DNA of 64,000 nt, taken from NCBI RefSeq assembly GCF_950295315.1, contig NC_080165.1:5909289-5973288 (forward strand), given 5' to 3'. Shown here piece by piece: positions 43,616-55,892 of the stretch. How positions within the stretch are numbered: position 1 is the stretch's first letter; the number at the start of each line of letters is the position of its first letter. Position numbers and translations under genes: made by a program. The notes under the pieces are model-generated. The model worked only from the letters and a program-made list of their open reading frames with translations, did no database searches and was not told the DNA's origin. This DNA is from Erinaceus europaeus. Taxonomy: Eukaryota > Chordata > Mammalia > Eulipotyphla > Erinaceidae.

Positions 43616-44663
43616 AGTTAATGTCTACCACTGTTAAGAGAGAAAATTTGGTTTTTAATGTTTGAGTTTCCAAAGTACCAGGCTCAGTCTCCCAAACCAC
43701 CACAAACCAGAGCTGAGCAGTGATATGGTTAAAAATAACATCATCAACAACAACTTTGGTCTTCATATATCATTGTCTATTATGACTAAGAAAGGGATTG
43801 CAAAAGAAACCACCTGGGACCGCAAGGTGTAAGAAATCTCAAGGCAGGACTAGAACAACTTCAAGAACCCACCAAACCACCAGTGAGTGCAAACACGTGC
43901 GGTTCATGGACAGAGAGGAGCCTAGGGAGAGACTGAGCAGCTGGTAACAGTCTGGCAGTTTACCAGTTGAGGCACCACCTCCAGTCTGCTTTACCAATAA
44001 AAAGACTGCTAAAGGGGGGAGAAGACTCCCCTATGACTCACCAAACACAATTGTGAGTCTCCATTGCTACTGCCCTCAGAGGCTGGAGCAGCAGCGGGGA
44101 GGCCCTGTGCTGACATCTGGGAACAAAGAACTCATAAGGAAATGCAGGAAAAGAGCTACACCTCCATGGCCTAGCAGTGGGGCTGTATAGTGGGAGCCTT
44201 TCCACATTGTTCTCCTGATGAGAACATGGTGAATAATTGCCTCAGAACCTTCACACTATAAATGGGACTTGTTCAGAAAATCACAGCAGTGCTGCCCAGC
44301 TTGCAGAGAAGCTGAATTGATCCTAGAGCTTTGGATCCTTGGGGTATGAGAGTCTCTTTGCACAACCACTGTGCTATCCCTCCCCCTTGGTCAGGAGTGA
44401 GGGATTAAGCTAAGAAGCCTACTCATAGTTAAAATGCCCTGAGGCTCCCATAGCCTATAGGGAAGAAAAAGAACAAAAGAGGCTTTTAACAGCCCCTGTG
44501 CTGCATCTCAGGGATTGAAATAATATTGAAACAACTGTTAATTTCCACAACTGTGAACCCTTTAAGTACCTTACTTAGACACAAGTCAATGCAGGCAAGA
44601 GTGATCAGTAATTTGAAAAGTACTGAGAGAGGGACCTCATAACATACTATATAGAATGGTTAA

Positions 44664-45005
44664 GGGAGTGGGGCAGTAGCGCAATGGGTTAAGCACATGT
44701 GAGTCGGGTGGTAGCTCAATGGGTTAAGCACATGTGGCACAAAGCGCAAAGACCAGGGTAAGGATCCTGGTTTGAGTGCCCAACTCCCCACCTGCAGGGG
44801 ATTCGCTTCACAAGTGATGAAGCAGGTCTGCAGGTGTCTGTATTTCTCTCCCCCTCAATGTCTTCCCCTCCTCTCTCCATTTGTCTCCCTCCTATCCAAC
44901 AACGATGACATCAATAACAACAACAATAATAACTACAACAACAATGAAAAAACAAGGGCAACAAAAGGGAAAATAAATATAAAAAAACTAAAAAAAAAAA
45001 AAAAA
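44664..45005 (+). mobile_element. Family B SINE in L1-B with duplicated head
   Basis: Flanked by the 11-bp TSD AGAATGGTTAA (44,653-44,663 and 45,006-45,016), which contains the L1 ORF1 start codon. The first about 38 bases (..GGCAGTAGCGCAATGGGTTAAGCACATG) are repeated immediately as GTCGGGTGGTAGCTCAATGGGTTAAGCACATG before the rest of the SINE, so the head is tandemly duplicated. It ends CAACAATAATAAC..AAGGGCAACAAAAGGG and poly(A). Confidence 0.94.
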
Positions 45006-45008
45006 AGA

Positions 45009-45883
45009 ATGGTTAAACCAAGAAGAAGAAATATTGGAGAAATGAACCAGACAAGATTCCAGTTAAAAGACCCCCAAAGGTTGAATCACAAAACAGTGAG
45101 GTCAACTTCCAAATGCTTGTTAAGGAAATAGTCATAGGAGTCAGTAAAGAGCTTAAAAGAACTGTCATTTGAAATGCAGAAACAACAAATGTGACTCTGG
45201 AAGAAAAAACTAATTATCTCAAGGTTATTAGAGAGCTGAAAGCTGAAATAGTTGAGCTAAGAACACAACTAGCTGAACAAGCTAAAACAGTATCAGAACA
45301 TGATAACAAAATAGAAAAACTCCAGAAAACAGTACAGGGGAGAGAGCATAGAATAAATGAGGCTGAAGACAGAATTAGCAAGAATGAAAACAAATTAGAG
45401 ATAACTAAAAAAGATGTAAGAAATATCAAAAAGAGATTAAGAGATACTGAAAACAACAACAGAGACCTATGGGATTACTTCAAAAGAAATAATATATGCA
45501 TTATTGGCTTACCAGAGGAAGAAAGAGAGGGAGGGGAAGAAAGCATTCTTCAGGATATAATAGCTGAAAACTTCTCCAGTCTAGACAACATCAAAGACAT
45601 AAAGTTTCTTGAGTCCCAGAAGGTCCCAAGCAGAATAAACCCACACTTAAAGACACCAACACACATCATATTTAAAATGGAAAGGAATAAGGATAAAGAA
45701 AGGATCCTGAAGGCTGCAAGAGAAAATCTAAGAGTCACCTACAGAGGAAAACCCATAAGATTATCAGCAGACTTCTACACACAAACACTACAGGCCAGAA
45801 GAGAATGGCAAGATATGTATCGAGTGCCCAATGAGGAAGGCTTTCAACCAAGACAACTGTATCCTGCTAGACTGTCATTCTAG
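45009..45883 (+). pseudogene. L1-B ORF1 (RNA-binding chaperone), broken
   Basis: Starts MVKPRRRNIGEMNQ at 45,009, then shifts frame. The main open frame 45,191-45,883 (230 aa) holds a long coiled coil (heptad-like LKAEIVELRTQLAEQAKTV.. to about residue 95), the RRM (NICIIGLPEEERE, about 100-115) and the C-terminal domain (ERILKAAREN, RREWQDMYRV). It ends prematurely at LSF-TAG. L1-C reads through here for 29 more residues. The normal protein coats L1 RNA as a trimer in the cytoplasmic RNP. Confidence 0.93.
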
Positions 45884-46041
45884 ACTAGATGGAGGCATAA
45901 AAACCTTCTCAGACAAACAACAGTTGAAAGAATCAACTATCACCAAGCCTACCCTGAAAGAAGTTCTGAAAGATCTGCTATAAACAGTCATACCACCATA
46001 AATATGCCATCTATCAGAACACTCTAAAAAACTATAATAAT

Positions 46042-47116
46042 GGCATTAAAATATCTTCAATCTATGATATCAATAAATTTCAGTGGGCTGACTTCACCTT
46101 CACCTATTAAAAGGCACAGAGTAGGATGATGGATCAGAAAATACAACCCAACAATATGCTGTCTACAGAAAACCCACCTAACTCAACAAGACAAACACAG
46201 ACTCAAAGTGAAAGGATGGAAAACTATCATACAAGCCAATGAGCCACAAAAAAGGGAAGAAACAGTTATTCTCATATCTGACATGATAGACTTTAAAATA
46301 AATAAAATTTTAAAAGATAGGCATAGACATTACTTAATACTCAGAAGATCAGTCAAACAAGAGGACATAACAATTATTAACATCTATGCACCCAATGAGA
46401 AGCCATCTAAATACATCAAACATCTCCTGAAAGAGCTACAAAAATATATTAAAAGCAATGCAGTCATAGTAGGGGACTTCAACACCCCACTCTCTCAACT
46501 TGACAGGTCAGGCAGGCAGAAAATCAATAAAGAAATGAGGGAGATAAATGAGGAGATAGGTAAACTGAACTACTGGACATTTTCAGAATCAGTCACCCCA
46601 AGAAATTGGAATACACACTGTACTCAAGTCACATGGGTCATTCTCAAGGACAGACCATATGTTAGGCCACAAAGACAGCATCAGCAAGTTCAAGAGCACT
46701 GAAATCATCCCAAGCATCTTCTCAGACCACAGTGGAATTAAACTTAACTCTTAACAATCGACAAAAGATTAGGAATAGTCCCAAAATGTGGACGCTCAGT
46801 GGTACACTACTGAACAACTACTGGGTCAAAGAGGAAATAAAGGAAGAAATCAAAATGTTTCAAGAGTTCAATAAAAATAAAGACACAAGCTATCAAAATA
46901 TTTGGGACACACCTAAGGCAGTACTGCCTTAGGTAAGAGGGAAGCTCACAGCCATACAAGCACACATTAGGAAACAAGAAAATGCACAAATAAACAACCT
47001 GACTGTACAACTTAAAGACCAAGAAGAAGAAGAACAGAGGAACCCTGAGACAACCACAAGGATAGAAATAACTAACATTAGGGCAGAAATAAATAACATT
47101 GAAAATAAGAAAACCG
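46042..47116 (+). pseudogene. L1-B ORF2, 5' part (endonuclease), broken
   Basis: ATG at 46,042 opens MALKYLQSMISINFSGL, with a 6-base insertion (TCACCTTCACC) shared with L1-A. A TGA follows (AGGATGATGG). The open piece 46,208-46,702 includes [18 protein letters not shown], and 46,732-46,932 continues to the domain linker. It is cut at 47,116 by L1-C. Confidence 0.9.
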
Positions 47117-47129
47117 GAGATCGCTTTCT

Positions 47130-47180
47130 CTCTCTCCTCTCCTCTCCTCTCCTCTCCTCTCCTCTCCTCTCCTCTCCTCT
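47130..47180 (+). repeat. (CTCCT)n at the 5' end of L1-C
   Basis: About ten CTCCT/TCCTC pentamers directly after the L1-C 5' junction, preceding the family-common CCAAAGGAGACCACCT. Confidence 0.95.
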
Positions 47181-47869
47181 CCCAGATCAACTAGGAATAC
47201 CAAAGGAGACCACCTAGACCGAAACAAGACAGGACTAGAATGACAACAGGAACCCAGTAAATCACCCGTGAGTACAAACACGCGTGGCTGGTGACAGAGA
47301 GGAGAGAGGGGCCTAAGGAGAGATTAAGTGACTGCTAACAGTTCAACAGTTTATCAGTGGAGACACCACCTCCAGTCTGCTTCACAACAAGGGGACAGCT
47401 GAAGGGAGGAGAGGACTCCCCAGAGACTCACCAAGTGCAACTCTGAGTCTCCATTGCTACTACCCTCAGAATCTGGAGCAGCAACAGGGAGGGACACCAG
47501 GGGACAGAGATCTAACTGGGAACTCAGAAGACCTATACCTCGGTGGCATAGCTGAGGGACTGTGAAAGTCTCTTTGCATAACCACTGGATTATCTCTGCC
47601 ACACCCTGCTTTATCTCTTGGTCAGGAGTCAGTGATTAAGCTAAGAAGCCTATTGATAGTTTAAAAGCCCTCAGGCTCCCATAGCCTACAGGGAAGAAAA
47701 AAAAAGAGGCTTTTACACCACTGAGCTCCAACTCAGGGATTGAAAAAACTGTTAACTTCCACCACGGTAAACCCTTTAATTAAATTATTTAGACACAAGT
47801 CACTCCAGGCAATAGTGATCAATAATTTGAAAAGTACTGATAAAGGGAACTCATAACATAATATATAAA

Positions 47870-48843
47870 ATGGTTAAAACAACAAGAAAAAATATTGGAG
47901 ACTCGAACCAGGACAAGAGTCCAGCTAAAAGTCCTCCAGAGGGTGAAGCACAAAACAATGAGTTCAACATGCAAACATTAGCTAAGGAAATAATAACAGG
48001 AGTGAGTAAAGAATTTGAAAAATTGTAATCAGAAATGCAGGAACAACAAATGAGAATATGGAAGAAAATTCTAATTATCTCATGGTTATTAGAGAGCTGA
48101 AAGCTGAAATCGCTGAGCTAAGAAGGCAACTAGCTGAACAAGCTAAAACAGTATGAGAGCAGGGCAACAAAATAGATGAACTCCAGAAAGCAGTAGAGGG
48201 CAGAGAGAATAGAATCTATGAGGCTGAAGACAGAATTAGCAAGATTGAGGATGAATTAGAGACAACTAAAAAAGAAGTAAGAGATCTCAAAAAGAGATTA
48301 AGAGATGCTGAAAACAACAACAGAGTCCTATGGGATGACTTCAAAAGAAACAATATACGCATTATTGGCTTACCAGAGGAAGAAAGAGAAGGAGAGGAAG
48401 AAAGCATTCTCCAGGCCATAATAGCTGAAAATTTCTCTAGTCTAGACAACACCAAAGACATAAAGATTCAAGAAGCCCAGAGGGTCCCAAACAGAATTAA
48501 CCCTGACCTAAAGACACCAAAACATGTCATACTTAGAATGGAAAGGAATAAGGATAAAGAAAGGATCCTCAAGGCGGCAAGAGAAAAACAAAGAGTCACC
48601 TACAAAGGAAAACCCATAAGATTAGCAGCAGACTTCTCCATACAAACACTACAGGCCAGAAGAGAATGGCAAGATATCTATCGAGTGCTCAATGAGAAAG
48701 GCTTTAAGCCAAGAATACTATATCCTGCTAGACTGTCATTCGGACTAGATGGAAGCATCAAAACCTTCTCAGACAAGCAACAGTTGAAGGAAGCAACCAT
48801 CACCAAGCCTGCCCCGAAAGAAGTTCTGAAAGGTCTCCTATAA
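47870..48843 (+). pseudogene. L1-C ORF1, near-intact with stops
   Basis: ATG 47,870 (MVKTTRKNIGDSNQDK). TAA at 48,026, a frameshift shortly after (near 48,045), and TGA at 48,154 interrupt it. The remainder is open to TAA 48,841. Coiled-coil, RRM (NNIRIIGLPEEEREGEEE) and C-terminal domain (ERILKAAREKQRV, RREWQDIYRVLN) are complete, ending ..APKEVLKGLL. About 324 codons, slightly shorter than human L1 ORF1 (338). Confidence 0.93.
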
Positions 48844-48899
48844 ACAACCAGCCCACCACAAATAGGACATATATCAAAACACTCTACAACTCTACAAGA

Positions 48900-51800
48900 A
48901 TGGCGTTAAAATATCTTCAATCTTTGATATCAATAAATGTCAATGGCCTGAATTCACCTATTAAAAGACACAGAGTAGGAAGATGGATCAGAAAACACAA
49001 CCCAACAATATGTTGTCTACAGGAAACTCACCTAACTCAACAAGACAAACACAGACTTAAAGTGAAAGGATGGAAAAATATCATACAAGCCAATGGCCCA
49101 CAAAAAAGGGCAGGAACAGCTATTCTCATATCTGACATGATAGTCTTTAAAATATATAAGATTAAAAAAGATAGGAATGGACACTACTTAATGCTCAGAG
49201 GATCAGTCAATCAAGAGGACTTAATTATTAATATCTAAGCACCCAATGAGAAGCCATCTAAATACATCAAATTTCTACTGAAAGAGCTACAGCAATATAT
49301 TAACAGTAACACAATCATAGTAGGGGACTTCAACACCCCACTATCTCAACTTGACAGATCATCCAGGCAGAAAATCAATAAAGACATAAGGGAGCTAAAT
49401 GAAGAGATAGATAAACTAGAACTATTGGACATTTTCAGAGTCATTCATCCCAAGAAACTGGAATACACATTTTACTCAAATCCACATGGATCATTCTCAA
49501 GGATAGACCATATGTTAGGCCACAAAGACAGCATCAGCCAATTCAAGAGCACTGAAATCATCCCAAGCATCTTCTCAGACCACAGTGGAATGAAACTAAC
49601 ACTTAACAATCAACAAAAGATTAGTAACAGTCCCAAAATGTGGAAGCTCAACAGTACACTTCTTAACAACTCCTGGGTCAAAGAGGAAATCAAGGAAGAA
49701 ATCAAAATGTTTCGAGAGTTCAATGAAAATGAAGACATAAGCTATCAAAATATTTGGGACACAGCTAAAGCAGTCCTAAGAGGGAAGTTCATAGCTATAC
49801 AAGCACACATTAGGAAACAAGAAAAGGCACAAATAAACAGCCTGTTTGCACATCTTAAAGACCTAGAAGAACAACAAAGGAATCCTAAAGCAACCAGAAG
49901 GACAGAAATCACTAAAGTTAGGGCAGAAATAAATAACATTGAGAATAGGAAAACCATACAAAAGATCAATGAAAGTAAATGTTGGTTCTTTGAAAGAGTA
50001 AACAAAATCGACAAACCTTTAGCCAGACTCACAAAACAAATAAGGGAGAAGACCCAAATAAATCGGATAGTAAATGAAAGAGGAGATATCACAACAGACA
50101 CTGCAGAAATTCAACATATCATGCGAGGCTTCTATGAACAACTATATGCCACCAAGCTAGAGAACCTGGAAGAAATGAATGATTTCCTAGATACCTACCA
50201 AATTCCAAAACTAAGTAAAGAGGAAGTGGATAACATGAACAGGCCCATCACAGCTAATGAAATTGAAACAGTTATCAAAAATCTCCCCAAAAATAAAAGT
50301 CCTGGACCAGATAGTTTTACAAATGAATTCTACAAAACCTTCAAAGAAGAACTAATACCTCTACTTTTAAAAGTCTTCCAGAAGATTGAAGACACTGGAA
50401 TACTCCCTGCCAGCTTCTATGAAGCCAACATCACCCTGATACCAAAAGCAGACAGGGACACAACCAAAAAAGAAAACTACAGACCAATATCTCTGATGAA
50501 CATAGATGCGAAAATATTGAACAAAATTCTAGCCAACCGGATACAGCAGTATATCAAAAAGATTGTTCATCATGACCAAGTGGGATTTATCCCAGGCATG
50601 CAAGGTTGGTTTAATATACGTAAATCAATCAATGTGATCCACCACATCAACAAAAGCAAGACCAAAAACCACATGGTCATATCAATAGATGCAGAGAAAG
50701 CCTTTGACAAAATACAACATCCCTTTATTATCAAAACACTACAAAAAATGGGACTAGATGGAAAATTCCTGAAGATAATGGAGTCTATATATAGCAAACC
50801 TACAGCCAATATCATACTCAATGGTGAAAAACTGGAAGCATTTCCGCTCAGATCAGGCAGTAGACAGGGCTGCCCACTATCACCATTACTATTCAACATA
50901 GTGTTGGAAGTTCTTGCCATAGCAATCAGGCAGGAGCAAGGAATTAAAGGCATACAGATTGGAAGAGAAGAAGTCAATCTCTCCTTATTTGAAGATGACA
51001 TGATAGTATACATGGAAAAACCTAAGGAATCCAGCAAGAAGCTTTTGAAAATCATCAGGCAATACAGTAAGGTGTCAGGCTATAAAATTAACATTCAAAA
51101 GTCAGTGGCATTCCTCTATGCAAACAATAAGTTAGAAGAAATTGAAATCCAGAAATCAATTCCTTTTTCTATAACAACAAAAACAATAAAATATCTAGGA
51201 GTAAACCTAACCAAAGAAGTGAAAGACTTGTATACTGAAAATTATGAGTCACTACTCAAAGAAATTGAAAAAGACACAAAGAAGTGGAAAGATATTCCAT
51301 GTTCATGGGTTGGAAGAATTAACATCATCAAAATGAATATTTTACCCAGAGCCATCTACAAATTTAATGCTATCCCCATCAAGATCACAAGCACATTTTT
51401 TAGGAGAATAGAAAAAATGCTACAAATGTTTATCTGGAACCAGAAAAGACCTAGAATTGCCAAAACAATCTTGAGAAAAAAGAACAGAACCGGAGGCATC
51501 ACACTCCCAGATCTCAAACTGTATTATAGGGCCATTATCATCAAAACTGCTTGGTACTGGAACATGAACAGATACACTGACCAGTGGAATAGAATTGAGA
51601 GCCCAGAAATGAGGCCCCACACCTATGGACATCTAATCTTTGACAATGGGGCCCAGACTATTACATGGGGAAAGCAGAGTCTCTTCAACAAATGGTGTTA
51701 GAAACAATGGGTTGAAACATGCAGAAGAATGAAACTGAATCACTGTATTTCACCAAATACAAAAGTAAATTCCAAGTGGATCAAGGACTTGGATGTTAGA

Positions 51801-52702
51801 CCAGAAACTATCAGATACTTAGAGGAAAATATTGGCAGAACTTTTTTCCGCATAAATTTTAAAGACCTTTTCAATGAAACGAATCCAATTACAAGGAAGA
51901 CTAAGGCAAGTATAAACCTATGGGACTACATCAAATTAAAAAGCTTCTTCACAGTAAAAGAAACCACTACCCAAACCAAGAGACCCCTCACAGAATGGGA
52001 GAAGATCTTTACATGCCATACATCAGATAAGAGTTTAATAACCAACATATATAAAGAGCGTGCCAAACTCAATAACAAGACAACAAATAACCCCATTCAA
52101 AAATGGGGGGAGGACTTGGACAGAATATTCACCACAGAAGAGATCCAAAAGGCCGAGAAACACATGAAAAAATGTTCCAGGTCTCTGATTGTCAGAGAAA
52201 TGCAAATCAAGACAACAACTTCACTCCTGTGAGAATATCATACATCAGAAAAGTTAACAGCAGCAAATGCTGGAGAGGGTGTGGGGTCAAAGGAACCCTC
52301 CTGCACTGCTGGTGGGAATGTCAATGGGTCCAACCTCTGTGGAGAGCAGTCTGGAGAACTCTCAGAAGGCTAGAAGTTCACCTACCCTATGACCCTGCAA
52401 TTCCTCTCCTGGGGATATATCCTAAGGAACCCAACACACCCATCCAAAAAGACCTGTGGACACATATGTTCTTAGCAGCACAATTTGTAATAGCCAAAAC
52501 CTGGAAGCAACCCAGGTGTCCAACAACAGATGAATGGCTGAGCAAGTTGTGGTATATATACACAATGGAATACTACTCAGCTGTAAAAAATGGTGACTTC
52601 ACCATTTTCAGCCGATCTTGGATGGACCTTGAAAAAATCATGTTGAGTGAAATAAGCCAGAAACAGAAGGATGAATATGGGATGATCTCACTCTCAGGCT
52701 GA
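48900..52702 (+). pseudogene. L1-C ORF2 (endonuclease/RT), two stops and one frameshift
   Basis: About 1,267 codons, near the usual 1,275. The apurinic-like endonuclease N-terminus has QETHLTQQDKHRLK and, at about residue 220, IFSDHSG. The RT domain has [58 protein letters not shown] and the active site LFEDDMIVY, where the usual FADD has Ala replaced by Glu. The C-terminal CX3CX7HX4C (CWRGCGVKGTLLHCWWEC) is at about 52,270-52,320. Defects: TAA 49,236 (normally Tyr), TAG 51,699 (normally Trp) and a deletion/frameshift near 52,218. The longest open piece is 49,425-51,701 (758 aa). Confidence 0.95.
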
Positions 52703-52960
52703 AGTTGAAAAACAAGATTAGAAAAGAAAACACAAGTCGAACCTGAAATGGAATTGGAGTATTGCACCAAAGTAAAAGACTTTGGGGTAGGTGGCTGGGT
52801 GGGGAGAATACAGGTCCATGAAAGATGATGAATGACATAGTGGGGGTTGTATTGTTAAATGGGAATCTAGGGAATGTTATGCATGTACAAACTATTGTAT
52901 TTACTGTTGAATGTAAAACATTAATTCCCCAATAAAGAAATAAATTATTAAAAAAAAAAA

Positions 52961-55670
52961 GAAAATAAGAAAACCGTACAAAAGATCAAGGAAAGTAAAT
53001 GCTGGTTCTTCAAAAGAGTGAACAAAGTCGACAAACCTTTAGCCAGACTCATAAAACAAAAAATGGAGAAGACACAAATAAGTTGGATTGGAAATGGAAG
53101 AGGAGATGTCACAACAGACACCACAGGAATTCAACATATCATGCAAGGCTTCTATGAACAATCATATGCCACCAAGCTAGATTCCTTGGAAGAAATGGAA
53201 GATTTCCTAGATACCTATGAACTTCCAAAATTAAATAAAGAGGAACTAGATAATTTGAACAGGCCCATCACAGCCAATAAAACAGTTATCAGAAACCTTC
53301 CCAAGAATGAAAGTCCTGGACTGAATGATTTTACAAATGAATTCTACAAAACCTTCAAGGAAGAGTTAATGTCTCTACTTTTAAAAGTCTTCCACAAGAT
53401 TGAAGACACAAGAATACTCCCTTCCAGCTTCTATGAAGCCAACATCACTCTGATACCAAAAGCAGACAGGGACACAACCAAAAAAGGAAACTACAGACCA
53501 ATATCTCTGATGAACATAGATGCTAAAATACTGAACAAAATTCTAACCAACCACATACAGCAGAATTTTAAAAAGATTGTTCATCATGACCAAGTGGGGT
53601 TTATCCTAGGGATGCAAGGTTGGTTTAATATATGTAAATCCATCAACATGATCCACACATCAATAAAAGCAAGACCAAAAACCACATGCTTGTATCAGTG
53701 ATGCAGAGAAAGCCTTTGAGAAAATCCAACATCCCTTTATGATCAAAACACTACAAAAAATGGGACTAGATGGAAAATTCCTGAAGATAGTGGAGTCTAT
53801 ATATAGCAGACCTACAGCCAATATCATACTCAGTGGTGAAAAACTGGAAGCATTTCTCCTCAGATCAGGTAGTATACAGAACTGCCCATTACTGTTACTA
53901 TTCACCATTACTATTCAATATAGCGTTGGAAGTTCTTGCCATAGCAATCAGGCAGGAGCAAGGAATTAAAGGCATACAGATTGGAAGAGAAGCAGTCAAA
54001 CTCTCCCTATTTGCAGACAACATGATAGTATACATAGAAAAACCTAAGGAATCCAGCAAGAAGCTTTTGGAAATCATCAGGCAATACAGTAAGGTGTCAG
54101 GCTACAAAATTAACATTCAAAAGTCTGTGGCATTCCTCTATGCAAACACTAAATTAGAAGAAGATGAAATCCAGAAATCAATTCCTTTTACTATAGCAAC
54201 AAAAACAATCAAATATCTGGGAATGAACCTAACCAAAGAAGTGAAAGACTTGCATACTGAAAATTATGAGTCACTCCTCAAGGAAATAGAAAAAGACACA
54301 AAGAAATGGAAAGATATTCCATGTTCATGGGTTGGAAGAATTAATATCATTAAAATGAACATACTATCCAGAGCCATGTACAAATTTAATGCTATCCCCA
54401 TCAAGATCCCAATCACATTTTTTAGGAGAATAGAACAAATTTTGATCTGGAGCCAGAAAAGACCTAAAATTGCCAAAACAATCTTGAGAAGAAAGAACAG
54501 AACTGGAGGCATCACACTCCCCGAATCTCAAATTGTATTATAGGTCTATTGTCATCACAATTGCTTGGTACTGGAACATGAATAGACACACTGACGAGTG
54601 GAATAGAGTTGAAATCCCAGAAGTAAGCCTCACACCTATGGACATCTAATCTTTGACAAAGGGGCCCAGACTATTAAATGGGGAAAGCAGAGTCTCTTCA
54701 ACAAATGGTATTGGAAACAATGGGTTGAAACATGCAGAAGAATGAAACTGAACCACTATATTTCACCAAACACAAAAGTAAGTTCCAAGTGGATCAAGGA
54801 CTTGCATGTTAGACCAGAAACTATCAGATACTTAGAGGAAAATATTGGCAGAACTCTTTTCTGCATAAATTTTAAAGACATCTTCAATGAAACGAATCCA
54901 ATTACAAAGAAGACTAAGGAAAGAATAAACCTGTGGGAATAAATCAAATTAAAAAGCTTCTTCACAGCAAAAGAAATCACTACCCAAACCAAGAGACCCC
55001 TCATATGAATGGGAGAAAAATCTTTACATGCCAAACATCAGATAAGAGGCTAATAGCCAGAATATATAAAGAGCTTGCCAGACTCAACCACAAGAAAGCA
55101 AATCACCCCATCCAAAGATGGGGAGAAGACATGGACAGAATATTCACCACAAAAGAGACCCAAAAGGCTGAGAAACACATGAAAAAATGCTCCATGTCTT
55201 CGATTGTCAGAGAAATGCAAAGAAAGACAACAATGAGATACCACTTACTCCTGTGAGAATGTCACACATCAGAAAAGGTAACAGCAGCAAATGCTGGAGA
55301 GGGTGTGGGGTCAAAGGAACCCTCCTGCACTGCTGGTGGGAATGTCAATGGGTCCAACCTCTGTGGAGAACGGTCTGGAGAACTCTCAGAAGGCTAGAAG
55401 TTCACCTACCCTATGACCCTGCAATTCCTCTCCTGTGGATATATCCTAAGGAACCCAACACACCCATCCCAAAAGACCTGTGGACACATATGTTCTTAGC
55501 AGCACAATTTGTAATAGCCAAAACCTGGAAGGAACCCAGGTGTCCAACAACATATGTGTGGCTGAGCAAGTTGTGGTCTATATACACAATGGACTACTAC
55601 TCAGCTGTAAAAAATGGTGACTTTACCATTTTCAGCCAATCTTGGATGGACCCTGAAAAATTCATGTAGG
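52961..55670 (+). pseudogene. L1-B ORF2, 3' part, broken
   Basis: Pieces: 53,018-53,701 (RT N-terminal half, ends [10 protein letters not shown]), 53,739-53,969 and 53,833-54,543 (RT core, [15 protein letters not shown]), 54,742-54,942, 54,933-55,256, and 55,187-55,669 (C-terminal CX3CX7HX4C at about 55,290-55,345). The frameshifts at about 53,660-53,700 and 53,885-53,915 are identical in L1-A. Confidence 0.93.
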
Positions 55671-55892
55671 GGCCAGGTGGTGGCGCACCTGGCTGACCAC
55701 AGGTGTTACAATGCCCAGGGATCCGGGTTTGAACCCATGGTCCCCACCTGCAGGGGGAATGCTTTATAAATGGTGAAGCAGGGCTGAAGGTGTCTCTCTC
55801 TCTCTCTCTCTCTCTATCACCACCCCCTTCCTCTTGATTTCTGGCTGTCTCTATCCAAAAAATAAAGAATTAAAAAAATTATTAAAAAAAAG
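55668..55892 (+). mobile_element. Family A SINE in L1-B with TSD
   Basis: GGGGCCAGGTGGTGGCGCACC head, GGGTTTGAACCCATGG box, CCCCACCTGCAGGGGGAATGC, TATCCAAAAAATAAAGAATT tail. Perfect 12-bp TSD AAAAATTCATGT (55,656-55,667 and 55,893-55,904). It truncates ORF2 near its C-terminus. Confidence 0.95.

Larger units (their letters stand above)
47117..52960 (+). mobile_element. LINE-1 copy C (L1-C), inserted in L1-B
   Basis: 5,844 bp with 5'UTR (47,117-47,869), ORF1 (47,870-48,843), a 57-base spacer, ORF2 (48,900-52,702), 3'UTR and poly(A). The perfect 16-bp TSD GAAAATAAGAAAACCG (47,101-47,116; 52,961-52,976) is L1-B sequence, proving a later insertion into L1-B ORF2. It begins with GAGATCGCTTTC and a (CTCCT)n tract absent from L1-A's 5' end. 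Only a few disabling changes, so it is the youngest of the three. Confidence 0.97.

Noticed and set aside
45642..45968. ORFs antisense to LINE-1 coding regions, such as 25,642-25,968 and 49,745-50,101
   Set aside because: Shadow frames of ORF1/ORF2 on the opposite strand, recurring at homologous positions in all three copies.
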